A stretch of 64,000 nt of DNA from Osedax frankpressi (Eukaryota > Annelida > Polychaeta > Sabellida > Siboglinidae): assembly GCA_964035775.1 (NCBI GenBank), contig OZ038316.1:19182659-19246658 (forward strand), in the 5' to 3' direction. Position 1 is the stretch's first letter. Every line of letters begins with the position of its first letter. The translations under genes were made by a program, and so were the position numbers. Shown here piece by piece: positions 1 to 13,415 of this stretch. Below the pieces are notes generated by a model, which was not told where the DNA came from, ran no database searches, and saw only the letters and a program-made list of their open reading frames with translations.

Positions 1-12
1 CGTTCGACTAAC

Positions 13-1284
13 TGTCCATAACTGGTTGCCGTCGAGCCGAGTACATATGCAGATCTGTCTTAATAGAAGTCGAAATGTTAGACATCTCGGTATCATCAGT
101 CAATCGGTAGTACCAGATCACCGGAAGTGATACATTAGTCGTATCCTGTATCTCGTAACCACCTACCATCAGCATATCCTGACCGCATAAACGTGAATGT
201 TAATATATTTAAACTGTGTATATATAGAAAAAAGTTGTTTTGTTAATTTAGGATTGGATAATTGAACCGCAGATCGAGGGTTTGTAAATCTTACCTGGAC
301 TCCACTGGGTTAATTAGATTAATTAGGTTAATTAGAAATAACAAATACTTTTTTTTTATTTTGTAATACAAAAACAAGGATGAAAATTGTTATAAATTAT
401 TTATTTACATTACGTAAAACTGAATAACGATAATGACATGTGCAATGTACACTACACCTTGTTCACTACACCTTGTTCACTACACCTTGTTCACTACACC
501 TTGTACACTACACATTGTACACTACACCTTGTACACTACACCTTGTACACCTTGTACACTACACCTTGTACACTACACCTTGTACACTACACCTTGTACA
601 CTACACCTTGTACACTACACCTTGTACACTATACCTTGCACACTACACCTTGTACACTACACCTTGTACACTACACCTTGTACACTACACCTTGTACACC
701 TTGTACACTACACATTGTACACTACACCTTGTACACTACACCTTGTACACTACACCTTGTACACTACACCTTGTACACTACACCTTGTACACATTGTGCA
801 CTACACCTTGTACACTACACCTTGTACACTACACCTTGTACACTACACCTAGTACACTACACCTTGTACACTACACCGTGTACACATTGTACACTACACC
901 TTGTACACTACACCTTGTACACTACACCTTGTACACTACACCTTGTACACTACACCTTGTACACTACACTTTGTACACTACACTTTGTACACTACTTGTA
1001 CACACGTATTAATAGTTTCACTGGTCAGTCTGATATTATTAAAATGTCACGTAGTTCAGCGTGCCCTACTAACGTTGTAAAAGGTCAATTGATTCATTGT
1101 AACAGATTGTCGCTGGATACCAAAGGTATGTGCCGTTTGGCTTATCAAGTCATAGCAGCCGACGTCGTGAACATTGGTCCAGTAAAGCCTGGAGATTGGA
1201 ATACCGAATTCGTCTATTTAAGAACCATTTAGCTCGATTGGTTATATATGCACAATTCCCTATAACTTAGAGTATATGTATATA

Positions 1285-1319
<35 letters not shown>

Positions 1320-1324
1320 CTATA

Positions 1325-1368
<44 letters not shown>

Positions 1369-3174
1369 GCTATAGGATATAACTATTACCTTTAATACAT
1401 TTATTAATTTTAATATTAAGTTAACTTGACTAACTTGTTGCTATCAAAATCAATTGTCAATGATAGCGGTTTATTCAATAATTGTTTATCTATTCTCAAC
1501 GTCTTCTTTTGTTTTCCTGATAGATCTGCCTGTTGGATCCTGTCAGTGCCTTCTTGATTTCCGAGGTCGGAGAAGAACATCATGCTGTGAAACCGAGAAT
1601 TGGCGGGTCTTAATTAACTTATTTTGGAAACGATGTATCGAAGTTATATAAATATTGCATAACGTATTTTAGAAGAAATGAAATTTAAATACAATGCATA
1701 TTTAATTAATATAAATAAATATATGAATGTAATTTATATGTTATTAATTTGTATCGCACTTGAATGGTTTTCGATTAAACATAATTTAGAACATCGTTAC
1801 AATAAATTATATGCATATCAAATTATTACGAATTAAAAAATAGTTACAAATAAGTTTCCTTGGTTTTGAATATGTTAATATGTATTTCTATTTCTAATTG
1901 ACGATGTGATATTTAGTCAATATTTCAAAATATTCAAACGTGGTTAAATGAATTATCTGCATTAATTCAAGGAATTCAAATAACAGATTTAGTGAATCTT
2001 ATGGATTCAACCGATGTACTGGATTTAGTGAATCTTATGGATTCAACCGATGGAATGGATTTAGTGAATCTTATGGATTCAACCGATGTACTGGATTTAG
2101 TGAATCTTATGGATTCAACCGATGTACTGGATTTAGTGAATCTTATGGATTCAACCGATGTACTGGATTTAGTGAATCTTATGGATTCAACCGATGGAAT
2201 GGATTTAGTGAATCTTATGGATTCAACCGATGTACTGGATTTAGTGAATCTTATGGATTCAACCGATGTACTGGATTTAGTGAATCTTATGGATTCAACC
2301 GATGGAATGGATTTAGTGAATCTTATGGATTCAACCGATGGAATGGATTTAGTGAATCTTATGGATTCAACCGATGGAATGGATTTAGTGAATCTTATGG
2401 ATTCAACCGATGGAATGGATTTAGTGAATCTTATGGATTCAACCGATGGAATGGATTTAGTGAATCTTATGGATTCAACCGATATACTGGATTTAGTGGA
2501 TTCAGTAAATTTAATTAATTGTCACAACTCAAGCGAATTGATGACATGTACGGAGCTTTTGCATGTGGTTTTTGTATAGAATCAAACCTCATAGGCGATT
2601 AGTCCCAATGACCACTAACCCTCTTTGCGGGTACAAAACTATTGCATGCGGCATCCGAAGCCCGTAGTTGACCACGACTTTAGAGTTAAAGATACCCAGA
2701 GAAAACCAATCCGCCATCTTGTGAAGGTCATTGTTGGAAAATATGTATACATGTGGTTTCATCTAATCGATTTAACCGAGACAATAAAATTAAATTTACA
2801 ACTTAACAGGTTTCAAAATAGATTAAGTTAAAATTGACACAAGAATAGATAAGAATACCAAATATAAACTTCCTAGATAGACTATAATCATTTGTAACAA
2901 TATCAAAATAAAATAATTGATATTCTTTAATATTATTTTTGTATTATATAATAACTTATTACGTTAGCGAATTTGAATGTATCGCATACATTTACTAGGA
3001 AGTTTATAAATATATATTTACACTAAAACTAATTTAGTCGATAGAGTATTAGATTTAGTGATATATATAAGAGATTTAGTGATGAATAATGTTAAAGTAT
3101 ATTCTATAACTTTGGTTAAATCGGTATTGCAAAAACGATTTTTAGTAAATTATTATGTGTTTCTAATTATGTGT

Positions 3175-3236
<62 letters not shown>

Positions 3237-3776
3237 ATATATATATTATGAATGTATTTTCTATGCCATTAGTGAACAATATATTACTGATAACAATTAA
3301 AGAATTATTCAAACTCAACTAAAATTTCAAACTTGTTCTAATTCGTTTATATTTAATTTACTTAATTTACTTTAATTTAATTTACTCGATATGGTTTTCG
3401 TCTATTTTATATTATATTTAATGAGTATGTGACTAATTCGTATCGTCGTCTATTAGCAATGCGTATATAGAAATTAGATTCAGATCATATAGTTTAAATA
3501 ACAATTAGTCTAGTAGCGCTTACCTTGATCCAGTTGAAAAGAGAATCTGTCCAGTAAAGTCTTTTGTTAATCCAGTCATATGCAATTGACGTAGCTGACG
3601 TAGTTTCCAAGTGGACGATGGAGTGAACGAAATCCGTCGAGTTCAAGTTCACAACAGAAATGCCCCTGAAAGGGAGGAGTGTCGAATTAGATGAGACGAG
3701 GCGATATTAGTTATTTCATGGTGGTAAAATGTGTATAAATGGTCCATAATCAAATTCTATTATAGCGTATCCTACT

Positions 3777-3816
<40 letters not shown>

Positions 3817-6800
3817 ATATATATCCATTACCCGATATAACTGAATATCAACTAATATTGCCCGATATAACATCACATTTCCCGATATAACACCTCATCC
3901 CTGATATAATACTTCATTGTACAATATGATACTAGATTACCCGATATAACATCATATTAACCGTTGTAACACCGTATTATCCGATATAAAATCACACGAA
4001 CCGGTTAATCCGAGATATTATGAATAATACACTGTCCGCGTACGAGTATGAGAAACTGCTCCAGTCGTACCAGACGTCGGATTCAATGCTTATGATGTCT
4101 TTTGTACCTAGTTGTATCGGTTAAAAATCATAATATCCACTGGGTAATAACGTATGTATAATTAAAACGGTATAACCGTTCTACAGTGAGTTCTGAGAAT
4201 GTACGAAAATGAGCACATCATCGTGTTTATTAAATGATATAACTGTATACATTAAAAAGCAATTTGCAGACGATATTCGGAGTTTGGGTTTCATAAGCTT
4301 GTATTTGAAAGTTCATGATGACACGTCATTTTAGTCAATATTACAATATTCCACTGGGGTTATTTGTTTAAATTATAAATAAAGCAATAAAAGACTTGTA
4401 GAAATTAAGTTAGAAAGATTTTTCGTTTGATGAGATGTTACAATGTGTTATATAATAATACAAATCATTTTCCAACAAATAGTTCATGTCATATTTTTTT
4501 TGCATTATATTATTTTATATTATTCAAAAAAAGATTTTGGTAACCCATACAAATATTTTATAAAACTATTATAACATTATAGTTTCTGAGTTTTATATTA
4601 AGAACGCATGACAATATATTATAGATATGTATGAAATGATATTTACAAACTCAATTTATAATAACTATAGATAACGTTTGTCAGATTAGCGGTGTATAGG
4701 TGTATGTATGTAGAAGGTGCATAGAAATACGGTATAGATTAGTCGAAGCTATGTTTAGTTCGTTTTAAATGGATAAAAAGTATAATCGTTAAGGTACTAT
4801 TAATGAACTATATATTCTAGAGGTTTGTCATATGAATACAAATAGAGTTAATCTATATTTCCTTTTTAGGATTTACTTACATTCCTGTGATGACATTTTA
4901 TATAGATATAACATTTATTTGCGCATGCCTTTAATTTTTATCATTCCTGTTTAAACTCAATAAATATAAAAAATAATAAATATAATATAGATATTAATAA
5001 TATATTAAGAAATTTGAATCATTATGAAAATTTAATGAGAATAAATTAGAAAAGTTTAGAATAAATTAGAAGAATTGTTAAGAATATAGAATGATCAGAA
5101 GAGATAATAATGATAACGAAGGAAATTCTATTTGATGATAATTATAGGAAACGAATTATAAAAAATGATAATCATTGGATGGCAAATTAGATGAGATAAA
5201 GAAAAGAAAGAAATTAGAAGAAATGACACTAATAAGGAAAGAAATTAGAAAATACGCTGATAATTAAGTAAAATAGAAGAAATGATACTGATAAGGAAGG
5301 AAATCAGAAGATATGATACTGATAAGGAAGGAAATCAGAAGATATGATACTGATAAGGAAGGAAATCAGAAGATATAATACTGATAAGGAAGGAAATCAG
5401 AAGATATAATACTGATAAGGAAGGAAATCAGAAGATATGATACTGATAAGGAAGGAAATCAGAAGATATAATACTGATAAGGAAAGAAATCAGAAGATAT
5501 GATACTGATAAGGAAGTAAATTAAAAGATATGATACTGATAAGGAAGTAAATTAGAAAAGTTAAGAATAAGATTTCGATGAAAATTAAAAGAGTGACAAA
5601 TAAGATTTTGATTATTATTAATATTTGTAAAATAGTTCTTATTGAATTGAGGACGGGATATAAAGTTATATTAACTATAAAAGATTATACTATCGACTAA
5701 CCTGACTTACTTAATTCCTTTGGATCACCTTTCATGAGTACAATTTTCGACGTGCGTGTATTTTTATTATCGACAACCCAAATTAATGAATCGTAGCTAT
5801 AACTTTTCTCTGTAAAGTAAATAGATATCCTAAAAGTACATAAGTATATAAATGGTCAGAATAATGTAAATAAAAATGACATTACGTTATTATTTTTTAG
5901 TATTATTATTTCGCTAACAATTAATTGCAAGCAATTTCATGAAAATAGATCATTTAAAGTGTTTATATTATATTAGTAGTGGATTTAGAAATGATTTGTA
6001 TGTAATACATATAGGCAGCATATAGCCAACGGATTCCTTAACTTGTCTCTTACATTTATAGTAGATAAGTTAAATGTGGTGGTGTCTAACGTTTGCTACA
6101 ATTACGCCGATTGTCCTGCAAACGGAAATGCTCTCCGCAAATGCAACGAGCTCTCGAGTGACTTGACGTCGGTATGCATAACTGCTCGCAGTACAGTTCA
6201 TCGCATTGGCTCAAGTGCTCTATAAACGTGAGTGTTAAGAGTTAAGAGATAGTGTTGTCTTCACTTTAAGAAACCTGCATTCATTTGACTGTAATTATTG
6301 TTAATTGTATATTGCAGGGCATGCTCATTAATTAATATCTCATTTGGAGTAACTGCAGTTACCATGGTAATTGTGACGTGGTTTATTGTGAATCCATCTT
6401 TAATTAATAATATACCTTTGATGTGATATATTCACTATTACGTCATTATTCACCTGCGTTTCGCAATAAATAAATATTTTGGGAAGATATAGACATTATT
6501 TATAAGAAAAATAATACAGTTATTATTAAAATTATGATATGGTATATTGTAGTGAGGTATAGTGTACATTAGGGTGGAACACTTCTTTCAGAATTAACTG
6601 GCTCACTCAGCATATAAAGTATAAAAATTAATCATATAATTAAAAAAAAATTTGCAATAGTAGCGCCAGAAGTCTGAATTTATCGACTTATTAAAAATTA
6701 TAAAGATTTTTAATACAAATTTACCATTAAAAATATATAAATACCTGTTTACCTATTATTACTGCCATTTTATAATTCTTTTTTATACTATATATTTAAA

Positions 6801-9800
6801 AAATATATTTTTCACAATGGATTTACGCAATACATCTCCATTTTATACTTTATTTACACTAATAATGATGAGTAATCGGTAGCTTCAAATTTATATATAT
6901 TTCCATTTAATATTGTCAATTAAATTATACTTATAGATTAAGTTATTTCAAAGCTACAAATACAATTTTTAATTTTGCAACTTTAAATACTTTTATACAT
7001 CTTAAATAATAATTACTCATTAACTACTGATTTAGTATTATTTCTAAATTTAATATTAGTATTAATTATTAATATTTATAATTTTTTAAATTCTAGAATT
7101 TCCAGGAATAATTTGTAATATTCTAATATTAATAACTTATCGATACTACTACTATAATATGTTAAAATTAACTTATATTTAATATTAACTATATTCAATG
7201 ATAGCTAATATTACATAGTTATAACTATTAATAAATAAATCATATTTCGTAAAAATTTACATAGTGGTATTACATATATGTATATAATTTAATAAGTTTT
7301 GCTATTTTTTATCTCAACGGTGTATATAGCATTACATATAGTTTATTTTATTGCATAATACGTATATATTTAAATAAAAATTATTTCTAAATTAAAGATT
7401 TGGATTATTTGAAATTTGAATTTTTTTCACGAAAAACACTTAGAAATTCAAATTAAATTTAAATTTTTAATATTCTTTTATCATTACCCATTTCATAGGG
7501 AAGAAATATAACTAATGAAATATTGCTTATAAATTTTACAATATTTTAAGAACAAGTAATTTCAAAAATATACAACAAATTATTAAAATTTAATTTTCCT
7601 TGAATTTCCTAGTAGAAATTTTTTTTAACAAATTTTAAATATGTTTTTATTTAATAATATATCATATAAAGCTGTTAGCCATTTTTCATTATTAAAAAAT
7701 CATTATTATTGTTATTATTACCATTCAGTTTTATAATTTTAATATTGCTCCTATATTTTGCATGTTAAATATTGTATCTCTCCCATGTTAAAATTGAATG
7801 GCGCTCAGCCATAATTAAAAAAAAATTAAAATTGATATATATTCATTATAGCTCATATCTTTACTATATATAATAGATGAGCAAATAAATATTATTGAAA
7901 AATGTATCAAAGTGATCCACCCTAGTGTACATCTTGGTGTAATGTTATCTGATGAGATGTGGTATGGTGTATTGTGGTATGTTATGGTAAGGTGCAGTAT
8001 ATTGGACTATGGTTTTGTGTTTTGTAGAAAGGTGTGTTGAGATGTGGTGTAGTTTGGTATAGTATGCTATAGTATACTATAGATTACTACACCATATATG
8101 GTATGTTATAGTTTGGTATATCGAGGTACAAGTTGATTCGAGGTAGTGTAACATACTTCATAACATTATAATGAGGTGAGATATAAACGCATATAAATAC
8201 ACTTTTTCCCTGCAACGAAGATTTACAAATGATTAAAATAAATACATTGTTATTCGTCCGTTGTATAATGTTATATAAGAGCTATAATTTGTATAACCAA
8301 TACGTTATTATATAACCCTCATATTATCGTAATAGCTAATTGTTAAAAAATACGCATATCTGATGCCGGACATAAAATACTATAATACCCATTATTATAT
8401 TACCCACCAGCATATTCACTTTCTTATGTCAACTACCGTATCTTCATTTTATAATAATTAACAGTCTTTCAATATACACACTTTCTCTCCTCAGCCACTG
8501 TTTTACTATATACACTACATGTACATCGTACGATCTGTCTTAATCCAAATGCTACTACCAATACTGCCCCACTAATCCAGCAATCCCACTATCTATCTAA
8601 CTCCATATGCTACTACCAACACTGCCCCACTAATCCAGCAATCCCACTATCTATCTAACTCCATAGTATAATATAAACACTACCCCACTTATCCAGCAAT
8701 CCCACTATCTATCTAACTCCATATGCTACTACCAACACTGCCCCACTAATCCAGCAATCCCACTATATACACTACCCGTACTATCTATCTAACTCCATAG
8801 TATAATATAAACACTACCCCACTTATCCAGCAATCCCACTATCTATCTAACTCCATATGCTACTACCAACACTGCCCCACTAATCCAGCAATCCCACTAT
8901 ATACACTACCCGTACTATCTATCTAACTCCATAGTATAATATAAACACTACCCCACTTATCCAGCAATCCCACTATCTATCTAACTCCATATGCTACTAC
9001 CAACACTGCCCCACTAATCCAGCAATCCCACTATTTCCACTACCCGTACTATCTATCTAACTCCATACTATACACTAAACACTGCCCCACTAATCCAGCA
9101 ATCCCACTATCTATCTAACTCCATAGTATACTATAAACATTGCCCCACTAACTGGATACGGTGGAGGGTTCAGTGTAAACTAGGCCATAGGATACGTTGC
9201 ACTGCGAATAATTCAAGTCATAATATAATTTCACCACTTCTTCTGAACCGCGTTTAGGTAATCTGAAGTAATGTACACCCCTACAAAATGTATGGAGTTA
9301 TGTTATGGAGTAAAGGTCAAAAGTCGAGATGTGCGATATTTCACTACTTCCACTGAAAAATGTAAGTAGTGAATTGTTAGATAACTGTGAAAGTGAGACT
9401 AGTACTAATTATATGTAATAAAATTCCGAATAATATGATAGAGGGACTAGTGGGTCAATTGGACTAGTGGGTCAATTGGACTAGTGGGTCAATATGACTA
9501 GTGGGTCAATAGAACTAGTGGGTCAATTGGTCAGTGGGTCAATAGGACTAGTAGGTCAATAGGACTAGTAGGTCAATATGACTAGTGGGTCAATAGGACT
9601 AGTGGGTCAATTGGTCTAGTGTGTCAATAGGACTAGTAGGTCAATAGGACTAGTAGGTCAATAGGACTAGTAGGTCAATATGACTAGTGGGTCAATAGGA
9701 CTAGAGGGTCAATAGGTCTAGTGGGTCAATAGGACTAGTGGGTCAATTGGTCTAGTGGGTCAATAGGACTAGTGGGTCAATAGGACTAGTGGGTCAATAG

Positions 9801-12580
9801 GACTAGTGGGTCAATTGGACTAGTGGGTCAATAGGACTAGTGGGTCAATAGAACTAGTGGGTCAATAGGACTAGTGGGCCAATAGGACTAGTGGGTCAGT
9901 AAAACAAGGATGTTAGGAAGACTAGTATGTTGGAAGACTAGTATGTTGGAAGACTAGCTGGTATAATGGGTAAGCAGATATAGTAAGTCAGCATAAATAG
10001 TGGGTCAGTAGTCAAAAGTAATGTTTATATAGTTGATACGTTGGTATTTAATCAAAATATATACTAAGTTTTACGTATTTATAAATTTATAAATATATAT
10101 ATAATACATATACATATAATATATAATACATAATACGTATGTATTATACAAACTGAAAGATTATTTACGTTTGCGATATACGTTAACATACCTATGGGGA
10201 CCACTAACCAGTTAGAAGGATTAGTGAAGTAGGCAATCATATGGTCCTTATCAACTGCTAGACCGCTTAGTAAGTTAATACCCTTACCTAGGGCAGGAAG
10301 AGACATGGCTATCGGTTCGGTGTATTCGAATATCAGTCGGGTCTCTCGAGTCAATAACGAGTATGACATCACGGTATCGTCGGTAGCCATGTAAATCACG
10401 TCATCTACGTATTGCGCAACGAATGTCACCGAAATTGGTGAATGGACATTATAGATTTGAAATATTATAAAAAATTTAAATAATTATAAAATATTTTCAA
10501 TGTATTTTTAAATTATATTTACTCTATATGATAATATATATTAATTAAAAACTCTATAAAGAAATATACAATTAATATGGGATACGTGCGGTATTGTCCA
10601 ATGGTCAATAAATGTATTGGAGTATCCAGAATCCAATAATTCAATATCACAGCTATAGCTATAACATAGATCACAATCGAATCAACTGTTCGAGTCACGT
10701 TCACTTTATTTTACTAACTATTATTTCAATTTATCCCATCCAATCGGATCATCTTAAATTCATTATTATGAATTCAAACTAATCCCGTAAATAAAATGAT
10801 TCAAGTTAAACCTACATAGTCGACAGTTTGGATTACATTGTTTCTGTTGGCCGACATAGCGATGATCGTCAATTGTTTCTTGTATCGTCCGTCGTAGTCC
10901 ATTTGGGATAAGGTAGCATACGTCGAGTAGTACACCTTCCTACGGCGGTCGATGTAGCCGTGAGTCCGTAGTATACAGAGAAGACCGTAATAGCCGTAAT
11001 GCCATTCAAACAGATATGCACCGTTATAAGTGAATGCAAATATTAAAGTATGTATTCAAACTAGGTCGTAAGCGTTACTATTCCAGATTTACTAATAGTA
11101 TGGGATTCATGTTTTATCTGATGAATGGATTGTGTTACACGAACAACTCATACATTCCAGTATGAACATTGTATTACGGTGTATTAGCATACCTCGTAAT
11201 GTTAAATATTTAACAAGCATGGCGGATGAAATTATAAATAAAACCAATTTAGTTATTTTGTTATATAAAAGAAATAATTTGTATTGTACATAAGCCATTT
11301 CATATTTATTTTCATTTTATTAAAATGATATAATAACTTAACGATATGATATTTACATCGTCTGGTTTTATAACAGGTGTATACTGCTTATAGTAACTCA
11401 TCTGTATGTCACTCCGAAGCAACAAATTCGTATGGGTACATTATATGCTACTTAAATACTGCAGATGTTTTTGCGATTAGATGTTTTATATGAAATACAA
11501 ACTTGCGGACTACGTCGACTACGATTCCTCTGGGATCTGTAGCTCCGAATGTAATCTGCAAGTGAAAACCTCCCTCGAAAGTAGCTACCGACACACCTCC
11601 TTGTCGACCTCCACTGAAGAATAGCAATCGCTCATTACCGTCTAGTGACATTCCTCTGATTGGATCTGGACAATAGGGGAAACGGGGGTTATGTCGAATA
11701 TGTAATCAATGTAACAAAAGGAATTGTAAAGAGCGATGGGTTGAACCGATGAATCAAATACACATGGAAATGAAATACACAACTCATAAATAATTACTTA
11801 TTATTTTGATATATAAATTTACAATTACGAGGTTAATGGAAGACAATTTGAAAATAATTGTATTTTATCATATTTTATTAATTATCTTATTTACTTAATA
11901 TATTAATTATAATTAATCAACAAACTAATGAGTATTATATAATATTTGTATTCTTATAATTCGTACAATTTAACTAATATGATGCTTTTTAAAATGAGTT
12001 ATGTACAATGTTATTTATTAAGTAGTCTGCCGATAAATAAATTTAAATTGTGGATAATAATGTGAATATGTATTGTCATATAATTGAATGATGTATTATA
12101 AATCAGCTTAATATAGACTACTATACATAATAGAGTAGGCATTAAACTTTAGTAGGCATTACACTACATTAAACTTTTCTTTTAATAATAGTTGTGATTC
12201 GTATAAGAATATATCCTTAGTTTAAATGCAGTGGCTAACCAGTTTATTCTATTGTCTAATCATTATAGCAAATGTTAACAAATAAGTTTTTTTCATATTA
12301 GTATATGTTTTTTTTATTAATATAATTACTCGTTCAAAGCCGTTAATAAATAAGTATATATTATTTATATTACATTATAAAATTGGCAAATACCTGAACA
12401 TAATTTCAATTTATGATATTAACTAATGAATAAATAACAAAATGAAAAATAAACTAACATATGAAATTATCTTCTTCGATAATTATCCGTTTAGATCCAT
12501 CGGAGTAAAATCTGATAATATATTCGCTGTTTGTTGTGGGGCGTTATTTTTCAAATATAGCTTAGGTATTTTAAATAATA

Positions 12581-12622
<42 letters not shown>

Positions 12623-13352
12623 TATATATATGTATGTATAATATATACTGATGTGAAGATTTCGGTAAGTTTGTTCTAAGAGAATGGTATATAAATATAT
12701 AAAAATTGGACCAATCATTTGGTATTTCATATTATGGCTTTACAAATTTCTAAAATACAAATAACAATTAATTATTCAGAACAACTAAAAAATATGCAAT
12801 ATATTAATGGAGATCTAAAGCATAAAATATATAAATCTTAAGTTTGAATTCTTCACGCATCGATAACAATATAATTTAATAGTAAATACAATCCGATATA
12901 ATATACAATAGACTCTAAACCGCATTTCCTAAACAGTAAACAAAATCTCTAACTTATTTTCTGTTCCAAAAACACTGTCAGATATGTGGTCGTAGGCAAA
13001 AACACCGCTCATTTCATTTTTCATTATTTTGGTATACCTGCAGTAGTCCTGGCTCGAGATATTTACTAGTCCTTTGTTTCTTCCGGCTCCTAGGGTCAAC
13101 AGGAATACGTCATTGTCTACAACGGTGTTTATCCAACGTTAGTCTTCCACAAACAAAAAGAATTAACTAGAGTTAGTTATATATTATACTTGTTTAAAAA
13201 CAATTTCTACTAATATTAAACATTATAATAATATATAAATATTTAATAACTTAATACTATTTTATAAATTTCTACTATTTTTAATGAACATTTACAACAA
13301 ATAATTACAAAAAAAGTTTCAGAATAATATTTATGTATATATATTATGTATA

Positions 13353-13415
<63 letters not shown>

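Noticed and set aside
1992-2579. 195-codon plus-strand frame with 12-residue repeats
   Set aside because: It is a 36-bp minisatellite in an intron of the minus-strand LRP-like gene; no signal peptide, splice or homologue support.
6043-6225. Short plus-strand frame
   Set aside because: Antisense shadow of the EGF-like exon 6091-6219 of the LRP-like gene.
10192-11060. Possible non-canonical introns (no AG before the exons near 10404 and 10939, direct repeats at junctions)
   Set aside because: Shorter exon models with ordinary AG acceptors (CGTAG) and GTTTGT or GTTTAA donors restore both phase and YWTD-type sequence (DVVRKKVYYSTY, TVDYVDDVIYM), so these introns are canonical GT-AG.
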